A stretch of 8,641 bases of DNA from Bacillota bacterium (GCA_023459275.1 JAEWVC010000099.1:1-8641), one strand, 5' to 3'. Shown: positions 1 to 5,227, counted from the stretch's first letter. A program made the numbers and translations. Notes: generated from the letters alone by a model not told the origin.

Positions 1-43
1 GAAAGTCACTGTGCCATGAGGCTTGTCAAACAGCGATGCGCGC

Positions 44-68
44 GGCGGGGGCAAGCCCCCGCCCTACG
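44..68. repeat. REP-like GC-rich hairpin
   Basis: A perfect 9-bp stem (GGCGGGGGC, 44-52, with GCCCCCGCC, 55-63) closes on an AA loop and is followed by CTACG. The tail CCCTACG resembles the CCCCTACGG that follows the hairpin at 8392-8410 and, in reverse orientation, the one at 8495-8513. It is therefore probably one member of a dispersed palindromic repeat family. No T-run follows on either strand, so it is not a classical intrinsic terminator. Confidence 0.6.
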
Positions 69-183
69 CTGCGTATCCTGCCAGCTATCTGCTTCCGCAA
101 ACAAATAGGGACTGTTCGCTATATTGGCGGCCTCTCATGATTGTGATTTCACATGGAAAACATGATATGTTTCTATATGGGAA
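69..183. other. Non-coding stretch with a small AT-rich inverted repeat
   Basis: No gene is supported here. The only structure seen is the inverted repeat AAACAT-GAT-ATGTTT at about 159-173, in an AT-rich patch unlike the GC-rich surroundings. It could be a protein-binding site or the edge of the repeat block that follows. Reading frames crossing it on the minus strand run through the palindromes and have no family resemblance. Confidence 0.4.
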
Positions 184-345
184 GCTTTTCGGGTGAGGCG
201 CGGAGAGGCTTCGTAGCCGAAGCCGCCCCCTGTGGGGGCAATAGGTAAGGCGGAGGAGGCCGGCGAAACAAGCCATGCGAGCGGCAGCGAACAGGGCGAT
301 GATTGAGCCGGTCGGGCAGCTTTTTTCAAAAAGCCCCCTCTCCGC
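184..345. repeat. Palindrome-rich non-coding block, probable dispersed repeat
   Basis: This block holds back-to-back hairpins: GGCTTCG (207-213) with CGAAGCC (218-224), then GCCCCC (225-230) with GGGGGC (234-239), and further right GCTTTTT (319-325) with AAAAAGC (328-334). GCGGAGAGG at 200-208 is the exact complement of CCTCTCCGC at 337-345, so the block may be bounded by an outer inverted repeat. A 64-residue minus-strand frame (135-329) runs through it. Its composition (Ala, Pro and Ser rich, no domain) looks like translated repeat, so it is not called as a gene. That this is a multi-copy repeat is inference. Confidence 0.4.
314..337 (-). terminator. Possible atypical terminator downstream of the DsrE gene
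   Basis: The hairpin GCTTTTT-TC-AAAAAGC (319-334) is extended by GGG/CCC (314-316 with 335-337) across a 2-nt bulge. It lies about 30 bp past the stop of the minus-strand DsrE gene. There is no T-run after the stem on the minus strand; the T/A tracts are inside the stem. Termination is therefore only a possibility, and the hairpin may simply be part of the repeat block. Confidence 0.3.
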
Positions 346-365
346 CCTATCCGCCGTCCTCTCCC

Positions 366-710
366 TCACACCGTTATCAGTTTCCCGTTTCCCTGCAGGA
401 TTTCCGTAAGCTTTGCGCCCCAAGGGATCACCTCGATGCCCTGGGCCTGCAGCTTCTCGATAACGCCCAGCTGCCGGGCGCAGGCGCTGCAGGCGGAAAA
501 TTTCACGCCCGCGTGCATGGCGGCCTGGATGGCGTCCTGGATTTGGGGATTTTCGGCGGCAAAGCGCGCGGTGGCGCCCCAGACGATGACGGTGACCTCG
601 TCCCACCAATGGTGGAGCATGCTGTTGGTGGCGTACATCATCACCATAAACTGGGATGTTTCCGGGTCGGCGTTGGTCCACAGGATATGCAGGCTTCTTT
701 TCTCGTCCAC
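366..710 (-). CDS. DsrE family protein
   Basis: This is a 114-residue soluble protein of the DsrE/DsrF-like fold, the family of small cytoplasmic sulfur-relay proteins. Seen in the sequence: an N-terminal strand (residues 7-12, LHILWT), a central strand ending in WGATARF (44-50) and FSACSACARQLG (71-82). The latter carries Cys74 and Cys77 where related proteins have their reactive cysteine, and it is followed by GIEVIPWGAKLTEIL (91-105). Length fits the family. The start is GTG at 710-708, preceded by GGGAGGG (718-724, minus sense). The sulfur donor and acceptor are unknown, and no dsr or tus partner gene is nearby, so a role in persulfide transfer is only family-based. The gene starts 18 bp from a MITE-like element, so its promoter must lie in that element or upstream of it, as read-through from the GtrA gene. 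Confidence 0.88.
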   Translation of the reverse strand: MDEKRSLHILWTNADPETSQFMVMMYATNSMLHHWWDEVTVIVWGATARFAAENPQIQDAIQAAMHAGVKFSACSACARQLGVIEKLQAQGIEVIPWGAKLTEILQGNGKLITV

Positions 711-728
711 AGATGATCCCTCCCGATC

Positions 729-888
729 ATACTATTGTAAAATATTATTTCGTCCAAAGCGGCGAAGGATTTTCGATGCAGGGCAAGGAGACGGAGCGAG
801 GCGTAGCAGCGCTACGCTGCGCGGAAGGCGACACAGTCCTGCGCGAAAAGAACTGCCGCAACGACGAAATAATGTTTGGAAATAGTAT
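729..888. mobile_element. MITE-like palindromic element with split terminal inverted repeats
   Basis: This is a 160-bp imperfect palindrome. Both ends carry ATACTATT, seven unmatched bases, then ATTATTTCGTC (729-736 and 744-754; complements at 881-888 and 863-873). Further inward the arms share GCGGC (759-763/855-859), TTTTCG (770-775/844-849), GCAGG (778-782/838-842) and a central GCGTAGC-AGC-GCTACGC hairpin (801-817). TA at 730-731 and 886-887 could be a duplicated target, as in IS630/Tc1-type elements, but it can also be read as part of the inverted repeat. The element encodes no protein. It lies exactly between the GtrA stop codon and the DsrE ribosome site. A non-autonomous transposon is the favoured reading; a conserved structured-RNA or REP-type repeat is the alternative. 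Confidence 0.65.
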
Positions 889-1340
889 TATTCACTCTTT
901 TCCCGCGCCGCCAGATCATTGGTATTCTGCGTATGGCGGAACACCACAAAGCACTGGAACAAAAATTCGGTCACAAAGTTGATCACCATCGTGCCGCCCA
1001 GCACGATGTAGTCGTTCCAGCCGATGTTGGTCAGCGCGTCGCCCCACCAGGTGCTGGCGGGCGTAAACACCAGGTAATACAAAAACACCAGCATCATGGC
1101 CTTGGGGACATTGGCGGAGGATTTGAAGGTATAGCGCCGGTTGAAGGTGAAATTCCACACCACGCTCAATATCAGGGCGATCAGATAGCTGGGCCAGTAG
1201 GGAAAGCCCGTCAGCTCGTTAAGCAGGGTGAAGCTAAGCGCCTGGATAACCCCTGCCGAGATGGAAAACAGCGTGAATTTGATGAACTGCCATGCCCTCT
1301 GCGCTCCGGTAAGCTGCGCGCCGCCCTTGACATCCGCCAT
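888..1340 (-). CDS. GtrA family membrane protein
   Basis: This is a 150-residue integral membrane protein of the GtrA-like family, small four-helix proteins linked to flipping or supplying polyprenyl-phosphate-linked sugars for cell-envelope glycosylation. Hydrophobic segments are visible at about residues 20-42, 50-64, 82-97 and 111-134. Between the second and third lies the family-typical WNFTFNRRYTFKS (62-74). The start is ATG at 1340, with AAGGAG 8 nt upstream; an in-frame ATG at 1373 lies inside the promoter -10 box and is rejected. No glycosyltransferase gene is adjacent, so its substrate cannot be guessed. The TAA stop abuts the MITE-like element. The tail after residue 136 is hydrophilic and probably cytoplasmic. 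Confidence 0.88.
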   Translation of the reverse strand: MADVKGGAQLTGAQRAWQFIKFTLFSISAGVIQALSFTLLNELTGFPYWPSYLIALILSVVWNFTFNRRYTFKSSANVPKAMMLVFLYYLVFTPASTWWGDALTNIGWNDYIVLGGTMVINFVTEFLFQCFVVFRHTQNTNDLAAREKSE

Positions 1341-1371
1341 GTACAATGCTCCTTCAATACAATCTGAAAGC

Positions 1372-1400
1372 ATTATAACAAAAACAGGTCCGGGAGGAAA
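1372..1400 (-). promoter_or_regulatory. Candidate sigma-A promoter of the GtrA gene
   Basis: On the minus strand a perfect TATAAT (1372-1377) sits about 30 bp before the GtrA start. A poor -35 match, TTTCCT (1395-1400), lies 17 bp upstream of it. The predicted leader still contains AAGGAG. A weak stem followed by TTTTTG (about 1382-1407, minus sense) lies just past the stop of the upstream gene and could terminate it. GtrA may therefore be transcribed separately from the kinase/transporter pair. Confidence 0.5.
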
Positions 1401-1416
1401 CCTTTTTGAAAACTAT

Positions 1417-2040
1417 CTATTTTTTCCGCAGCGTGCGGATGCCGTTGTACAGCAAATAGCAGGCCACGGCGGCGGAGCCCAAAGCGTCGATATACCGGGT
1501 GGCGGGATGATTGGGCGCCACGGCCACCGCCGTAAGCGCCACAGCCACGGTAAAATCCACCCATGTCTTGGCGCGGTACAGCCGCTGCTGGGCGGCCATC
1601 ACGGGGCCCAGCCCCTCCCTAACAAGCTTCCTGTAGCGCAAAAAGAACCAGCCGTTGGTAACAAGGCCCAGCGCGGCTACCGCCAGGCCCATGATCACAT
1701 TGCCGCCGGGCGCTTGGGACCCCAGGCGGACCGCCGCCACCGCCAGCATCGCTCCCCCGGCCATCACCATGGCGGCGCCCACAAATACGTTTACCAGCCG
1801 GGTAAGGCTCGCCTTCTCCACAGCATCCGAGGGATGCCTTTTAAGCCGCCGGTAAAGGATGTACGAGGCGATAAGCGCGCAAAGCTCCGCGCTGCGCCGT
1901 ATGAAATCCGCCGCCTGTGTGGCGGAGCGGCCCAGAAACAGGGAAATCCCCAGCACAATAGGCCCCGGCGCGCTGAGTAGCAGCGCCGTCAGCAGCGTCC
2001 GCTCCCCGCGGACGCTTTGCGTATCCCCCTTTGCCCTCAT
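1417..2040 (-). CDS. Cation-efflux-like (CDF-type) membrane protein lacking the C-terminal domain
   Basis: A 207-residue membrane protein with about six hydrophobic segments: roughly 15-36, 44-63, 83-106, 113-134, 160-175 and 183-203. It resembles the transmembrane domain of cation diffusion facilitators: ATQAADFIRRSAELCALIAS (40-59) for helix 2, and WVDFTVAV (160-167) with YIDALGSAAVACYLLYNGI (183-201) for helices 5-6. The family's usual cytoplasmic C-terminal metal-binding domain (about 80 residues) is absent. The paired His/Asp ligands of helices 2 and 5 are not evident, apart from Asp45 and Asp162. Metal transport is therefore uncertain. Its ATG overlaps the upstream kinase stop as ATGA, so the two are probably translationally coupled. 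A longer same-frame reading up to 2751 is only a shadow of the kinase gene. Confidence 0.75.
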   Translation of the reverse strand: MRAKGDTQSVRGERTLLTALLLSAPGPIVLGISLFLGRSATQAADFIRRSAELCALIASYILYRRLKRHPSDAVEKASLTRLVNVFVGAAMVMAGGAMLAVAAVRLGSQAPGGNVIMGLAVAALGLVTNGWFFLRYRKLVREGLGPVMAAQQRLYRAKTWVDFTVAVALTAVAVAPNHPATRYIDALGSAAVACYLLYNGIRTLRKK

Positions 2041-2768
2041 GCCGCGCCCTCCATCAGGGCAAAAAGCGACATGGCCGCCCAGAAGCAAAAGGCCGCGGCC
2101 AGCGGGACGGTGACCGTGTCCATGCCCTTGCGGCTGAACAGCTCCACCACCGCGCACACCGGCGCCACCATAAGCGCCACCGCGGCGCACAGGTACCAGG
2201 GCAGCGCCGTTAAGCGCAGGGTGGTAAAGAACACCGCCAGCAGCGATACCAGGAACATGGCCAGCGTACCCTCCAGCGTCTTTTTCCCCTCCACCCGCGG
2301 ATGGCGGATCACCCGCTTCCCGAAGGCCTTGCCAATGAGCGCCGCCGCGGCATCGCCAAACCCCCAGGCCATCACCGCCACAACGATGACGCACTTGCCG
2401 CCTTCCTTCATCCCGCCCCAGAACACCGCCGTCAGCACGGCGAACATGCCAAACACCAGCAGCAGGCTGGTTTTTACTTCCCCGGCGCGCCGCTGGGAAA
2501 AAAGCGCGCCGTATCTTGCGTCGCGTTCCGCCAGCGTGAGGACCGGGTAGACCGCTCCCGAGAAAAAAAGCATCGCCAGCACCGCGGATACCCAGCTTTG
2601 AAACAGATACAGCAGCGGGAAAACCGACAGGGTGATGATCATATGCAGCAGTTTGCGCATAAGCTCCGGCGGTATGTTGAAAAACCTCCGCACAGCAAGC
2701 GCCAGGGAGGCCGCCAGCAAAAAATAGCACAGGTACAGCGCAAAGCCGCAAAAATCGTTATGTATCAA
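2037..2768 (-). CDS. Diacylglycerol/polyprenol kinase family protein (CTP-dependent type)
   Basis: A 243-residue polytopic membrane protein of the family containing dolichol kinase, yeast Dgk1 and phytol kinase, which phosphorylate lipid alcohols, typically using CTP. Older annotation often calls these phosphatidate cytidylyltransferase-like. Visible family motifs: ELMRKLLHM (35-43), GFGDAAAALIGKAFGK (136-151), GKKTLEGTLAMF (161-172) and SRKGMDTVTVPL (212-223). At least six hydrophobic helices are apparent. The chosen start is TTG at 2768-2766, because AAGGAG lies 8 nt before it, the same spacing as for the GtrA gene. A TTG at 2792 has its only purine-rich stretch too close to be useful. The substrate (diacylglycerol, undecaprenol or another) cannot be told. 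It is transcribed divergently from the TetR gene and leads the CDF-like gene. Confidence 0.82.
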   Translation of the reverse strand: MIHNDFCGFALYLCYFLLAASLALAVRRFFNIPPELMRKLLHMIITLSVFPLLYLFQSWVSAVLAMLFFSGAVYPVLTLAERDARYGALFSQRRAGEVKTSLLLVFGMFAVLTAVFWGGMKEGGKCVIVVAVMAWGFGDAAAALIGKAFGKRVIRHPRVEGKKTLEGTLAMFLVSLLAVFFTTLRLTALPWYLCAAVALMVAPVCAVVELFSRKGMDTVTVPLAAAFCFWAAMSLFALMEGAA

Positions 2769-2821
2769 ACCATACGCTCCTTCGGGAAGCAAATCCTTCC
2801 AATTCCATACAGAAATCTTGC

Positions 2822-2851
2822 TTGACTTTTACCGTTCCCTAACATGATAAT
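2822..2851 (+). promoter_or_regulatory. Candidate promoter of the TetR gene
   Basis: TTGACT (2822-2827), an 18-bp spacer and GATAAT (2846-2851) form a good vegetative promoter. Transcription would begin near 2858, leaving a leader of about 95 nt before the TetR start. The leader begins with the inverted repeats at 2862-2883. Confidence 0.5.
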
Positions 2852-2872
2852 AACACAGTGTCGGTTTTACAA
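2844..2872 (-). promoter_or_regulatory. Candidate promoter of the kinase/CDF-like operon
   Basis: On the minus strand TTGTAA (2867-2872) is separated by 17 bp from TATCAT (2844-2849), pointing toward the kinase start at 2768. Its -10 box occupies nearly the same AT-rich bases as that of the plus-strand TetR promoter, so the two would interfere with each other. Confidence 0.45.
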
Positions 2873-2883
2873 CCGTCAGTTGT
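2862..2883. promoter_or_regulatory. Candidate operator: two overlapping inverted repeats
   Basis: CGGTT-TTAC-AACCG (2862-2875) and ACAAC-CGTCA-GTTGT (2869-2883) overlap each other. They cover the start region of the TetR transcript and the -35 box of the divergent kinase promoter. Small palindromes placed like this are typical of TetR-family autoregulatory sites; binding by the adjacent TetR protein is inference. Confidence 0.4.
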
Positions 2884-2953
2884 TTTAAAAGCGTCCCGTA
2901 TGCGACAAACCGGGCCGCAAGTGTTGCTTTCAACCGTAAAAAGGAGGCCCGCC

Positions 2954-3532
2954 ATGAGGGAATTGACGGAGAGCAGAAAAACCCGCTATACCAGGACAGC
3001 CCTCCAGGAAAGCATGCTGGAACTGATGCGGGAAAAGCCCGCCGCGAAGATCACCGTGAAGGAGCTTTGCGAAAAGGCGGATATCAACCGCACCACCTTC
3101 TACGCCCACTACGCCGATCCCCACGACCTGCTTGCGCAAATGGAAGGAGAGGTGCTTGTTTGGGCGGAGGAAACGGTATCCGCGCTGCTTAAGCAAAGAA
3201 GCCAAAAAGAGATGCTCAAAACGCTGGAGGCCGTTTTTCAATATTTCCGGGACAACGGCAGGCACATCCAGGCCCTGATGAGCGAGCAGGGCGACATAAG
3301 CTTTCAGAAGCAGCTTCTGTCCTTGATCTACGCAAAGTGCGGCATTGCCCCGCTATCCGGCAGGGACCCCGCTTCCCTGGCAAAGGAGTACCAGTACATT
3401 TTTGTGGTCAACGGCAGCGTGGGCCTGATCCAGCACTGGCTGAAAAGCGGCGCCAAGTCTCCCGGGGAAATGGCCCGGATCGTGCTGGAAATGGCATCCG
3501 TCCTGTGGCAAGGCCAGGAAAAAAGCCCTTGA
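2954..3532 (+). CDS. TetR/AcrR family transcriptional regulator
   Basis: A 192-residue DNA-binding repressor-type protein. The N-terminal TetR helix-turn-helix is clear: RYTRTALQESMLELM (11-25), then ITVKELCEKADINRTTFYAHYADPHDLL (33-60), where the recognition helix INRTTFYAHY is close to the family consensus. The rest is a helical ligand/dimer domain ending in FVVNGSVGLIQHWLKSGAKSPGEMARIV (150-177), typical of the TetR C-terminal domain found in DhaS-like Bacillota regulators. The start is ATG at 2954 with AGGAGG 6 nt upstream; an in-frame GTG at 2858 lies at the predicted transcription start and is rejected. It is divergent from the kinase gene and probably regulates that pair and itself. 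Its ligand is unknown. Confidence 0.9.
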   Translation: MRELTESRKTRYTRTALQESMLELMREKPAAKITVKELCEKADINRTTFYAHYADPHDLLAQMEGEVLVWAEETVSALLKQRSQKEMLKTLEAVFQYFRDNGRHIQALMSEQGDISFQKQLLSLIYAKCGIAPLSGRDPASLAKEYQYIFVVNGSVGLIQHWLKSGAKSPGEMARIVLEMASVLWQGQEKSP

Positions 3533-3557
3533 CAATTATACTATATAGTACTATCCT
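3529..3557 (+). promoter_or_regulatory. Candidate promoter of the MarR/PNPOx operon
   Basis: A perfect TTGACA (3529-3534) lies 17 bp before TATCCT (3552-3557). The -35 hexamer overlaps the TGA stop codon of the TetR gene (3530-3532). The ribosome site follows at 3564-3569, so the leader would be very short. Confidence 0.55.
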
Positions 3558-3564
3558 ATATAGG
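3539..3564. promoter_or_regulatory. Candidate MarR operator: clustered perfect palindromes
   Basis: Three perfect palindromes lie together: TACTATATAGTA (3539-3550), ATAGTACTAT (3545-3554) and CCTATATAGG (3555-3564). The first and third share the core CTATATAG, with centres 15 bp apart. They cover the spacer, the -10 box and the start region of the promoter at 3529-3557, directly before a MarR gene. This is the usual arrangement for MarR autorepression. Binding itself is inferred. Confidence 0.6.
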
Positions 3565-3575
3565 GAGGTGACGGT

Positions 3576-4019
3576 TTGAAAACCCAGGGCGGCTTTCTGA
3601 TCTCCAGGGTCCATCAACTGCAGGGGCGGGCCTTTGGCAGACTGCTGAAGGAAAGCGGGGTGGAGGCCTTCAACGGGGCGCAGGGGCGCATCCTGTACGT
3701 GCTGTGGGAGCACGAAAGACTGACCATCACGCAGATCGGCCTATTGACTTCCCTGGCCAAGACCACCCTCACCAGCATGCTGGACAGGATGGAGGAATCC
3801 GGGCTGATCGTGCGGGTCCCCGACAAAAACAACCGCCGGCAGATTCTGGTGTCCATCACGGACAAGGCACGGGCCTGCCGGGAGGATTACGACAGGGTAT
3901 CGGAGCGCATGAACGGGCTGTTTTACACTGGCTTTACAAAAACGGAGATCCGGGATTTTGAGCGCACGCTGGAAAGGCTTATCGCCAATCTGGAAGAAGA
4001 AGAAAGGACATCGCTATGA
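3576..4019 (+). CDS. MarR family winged-helix transcriptional regulator
   Basis: A 147-residue winged-helix dimer-type regulator. Helix 1 begins FLISRVHQLQGRAF (7-20). The DNA-binding part runs from LTITQIGLLTSLAKTTLTSMLDRMEESGLI (49-78), with recognition helix AKTTLTSMLDRME (61-73). It is followed by the wing VPDKNNRRQILVSIT (81-95), which holds the family's Asp and paired Arg (Asp83, Arg87, Arg88). The C-terminal helix (121-145) would complete the dimer interface. The start is TTG at 3576 with GGAGGT 6 nt upstream; a GTG at 3568 in another frame stops at once. The gene ends in ATGA shared with the PNPOx-like gene. No Cys is placed as in the OhrR type, so peroxide sensing is not indicated. 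Ligand unknown. Confidence 0.9.
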   Translation: MKTQGGFLISRVHQLQGRAFGRLLKESGVEAFNGAQGRILYVLWEHERLTITQIGLLTSLAKTTLTSMLDRMEESGLIVRVPDKNNRRQILVSITDKARACREDYDRVSERMNGLFYTGFTKTEIRDFERTLERLIANLEEEERTSL

Positions 4020-4447
4020 CACAGCAGCAGGAAAACGGCATCCTCCGTCTGGTGGATAATAGCCGGGACGCTATTGTCTGCTCCATCGACGAAAACGGGT
4101 ATCCCAACGCCAAATGCATGTTCCGGGCAAAAAATGAGGGGTTGTCCGCCTTTTGGTTCTCCACCAACGTTTCCGCCATCCGCACCGGGCAGTTTGAAAA
4201 GCGGCCCCAAAGCTGCATCTACTTTGTGGACCACGAGGGCTTTCACGGCCTGATGCTCACCGGAAACATGCAGGTGTGTACCGACAGCGAGACCAAGGCC
4301 GCCTTCTTCCATCCCGGGGACGAGAAATACTACCCCCTGGGCCCCACCGACCCCGATTACTGCATTTTGAAGTTCACCGCGCAAACTGGAAACTATTACC
4401 ACGGCCTGGCAAAGTGCCTGTTTGAGGTGAAGGAGTTCGGGAAATAG
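4016..4447 (+). CDS. Pyridoxamine 5'-phosphate oxidase-like FMN-binding split-barrel protein
   Basis: A 143-residue cytoplasmic protein of the PNPOx-like flavin split-barrel superfamily. Signs are the opening helix and strand with AIVCSIDENGYPNAKCM (19-35), the strand AFWFSTNVSAIRTGQFEKRP (45-64, where relatives contact the flavin phosphate), then SCIYFVD (66-72) and LMLTGNMQVCTD (79-90), and a C-terminal strand ILKFTAQTGNYYH (117-129). Family members bind FMN, F420 or heme; many are flavin reductases or stress proteins of unknown substrate, so true PLP synthesis is not claimed. It overlaps the MarR stop by ATGA, with AAAGGA 7 nt before its ATG, so it is probably co-translated and under MarR control. 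A terminator follows at 4601-4632. Confidence 0.82.
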   Translation: MTQQQENGILRLVDNSRDAIVCSIDENGYPNAKCMFRAKNEGLSAFWFSTNVSAIRTGQFEKRPQSCIYFVDHEGFHGLMLTGNMQVCTDSETKAAFFHPGDEKYYPLGPTDPDYCILKFTAQTGNYYHGLAKCLFEVKEFGK

Positions 4448-4469
4448 GCTGGTGTTTTGGGGGATTGCT

Positions 4470-4508
4470 GCGGGGGAAGGCTTCTTTTTAAAAAAAGCCC
4501 TCCCCCGC
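4470..4508. repeat. Long GC-rich hairpin, probable dispersed intergenic repeat
   Basis: GCGGGGGA-A-GGCTT (4470-4483) pairs with AAGCC-C-TCCCCCGC (4495-4508), with a single A/C mismatch. The loop is a TTTTT/AAAAA tract that could extend the stem. It lies about 20 bp after the PNPOx-like stop. There is no T-run after the stem, so the real terminator is more likely at 4601-4632. Its T/A-centred stem flanked by C-rich sequence resembles the hairpin at 314-337. Confidence 0.45.
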
Positions 4509-4600
4509 GCCCCCTCCAAGAAAACTTCATTGAGGGAAAAGGGATAGGGGCTCCTTTCGCAAACGGGGCTTCACAAAGGCCTGCTTCAAAGGGCTGGGTG

Positions 4601-4632
4601 CGGCTTCCCGCCGGGGGAGCCGTACTTTTTTT
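4601..4632 (+). terminator. Intrinsic terminator of the MarR/PNPOx operon
   Basis: CGGCTTCCC (4601-4609) pairs with GGGGAGCCG (4614-4622), including one G-U pair. The loop is GCCG, and TAC plus seven T residues (4626-4632) follow. This is a standard Rho-independent terminator. It isolates the operon from the sigma-factor gene downstream. Confidence 0.8.
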
Positions 4633-4633
4633 C

Positions 4634-4664
4634 TTTACACAAAATATTTCCGAAAATGTATAGA
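4634..4664 (+). promoter_or_regulatory. Weak candidate promoter of the first sigma gene
   Basis: TTTACA (4634-4639) directly follows the terminator T-run. It is followed by TGTATA (17-bp spacer) or TATAGA (4659-4664, 19-bp spacer). Neither fits well. A typical ECF-type AAC/CGTC pair at the right spacing was not found. The region is nonetheless the only AT-rich patch before the gene. Confidence 0.3.
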
Positions 4665-4708
4665 CAAAACGGCCCTCATCGCGTCCAATGGGTGAAGGAG
4701 GTGAGCGG

Positions 4709-5227
4709 ATGGGCTTTGTTGCGGTACCAGACAAAGTCCGGGAGGAAAAAATAGAGCGCCTGCTTGCGCAGCATGGCGACGGCCTGCTAAGGCTCTGCTA
4801 CGCTTACCTTGGCGACGCGGCCCTGAGCGAGGACGCACTGCAGGAAACCTTTTTGAGCGCCTACAGGCACCTGGATTCCTTCCGGGGGGAAAGCAGCGAA
4901 AAGACCTGGCTTACCCGCATCGCCATCAACGCCTGCAAGGATATCCGCCGCTCCCGGTGGTTCCGGTTCGTGGACAGGCGCGTGGCGCTTGAGGACATAC
5001 CCGAGCCCGTTTGCGCCTTTTCCCCGGAGGATGAAACCCTGATCAAAAACGTGATGGCCCTGCCCGCAAAGCTTAGGGCGGCGGTGCTTTTATACTACTA
5101 CCAGGGCCTTTCCGCCAAGGAAACCGCGGATGCCCTGCATATTGCCACGCCCACCGTATACCAAAGGCTGAAAAAGGCGCAGGCAAAACTGAAAACCGAA
5201 CTGGAAGGGTGGTATTTCGATGCGTAG
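4709..5227 (+). CDS. ECF-type RNA polymerase sigma factor
   Basis: A 172-residue sigma-70 family protein of ECF size. Region 2 spans about residues 20-86: LLRLCYAYLGDAALSEDALQETFLSAYRHL (26-55), the core-binding and -10-melting helices, then WLTRIAINACKDIRRSR (67-83). Region 4 spans about 115-165: ALPAKLRAAVLLYYYQGLSAKETADAL (117-143) and the -35-recognition helix IATPTVYQRLKKAQAKL (145-161). The short linker and absence of regions 1 and 3 define the ECF class. The start is ATG at 4709 with AAGGAGGTGA (GGAGG ends 7 nt before it); an ATG at 4688 lacks such a site. Its last 8 bases overlap the membrane-protein gene at 5220, the usual layout for a cognate anti-sigma partner. Confidence 0.93.
   Translation: MGFVAVPDKVREEKIERLLAQHGDGLLRLCYAYLGDAALSEDALQETFLSAYRHLDSFRGESSEKTWLTRIAINACKDIRRSRWFRFVDRRVALEDIPEPVCAFSPEDETLIKNVMALPAKLRAAVLLYYYQGLSAKETADALHIATPTVYQRLKKAQAKLKTELEGWYFDA

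Noticed and set aside
44..68. Intrinsic terminator
   Set aside because: No T-run follows the stem on either strand; the flanking CCCTACG links it to the REP-like copies instead.
135..329. A 64-residue minus-strand small protein
   Set aside because: Low-complexity sequence encoded by a hairpin-rich block; more likely translated repeat than a gene.
85..681. A 198-residue minus-strand reading frame
   Set aside because: Runs out of frame through the DsrE gene and through palindromic repeats; no domain and no good ribosome site.
729..757. Promoter for DsrE from TTGGAC (752-757) and TAGTAT (729-734)
   Set aside because: The 17-bp spacing is right, but transcription would begin inside the ribosome site at 718-724, leaving no usable leader.
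1417..2751. A 444-residue minus-strand reading frame
   Set aside because: Only its last 207 residues (from the ATG at 2040) look like a membrane protein. The upstream part is an Arg/Gly/Ala-rich shadow of the kinase gene, which has clear family motifs.
2858..2953. Upstream GTG start for the TetR gene, adding 32 residues
   Set aside because: It lies at the predicted transcription start and within operator-like repeats. AGGAGG is placed correctly for the ATG at 2954, where the TetR domain begins.
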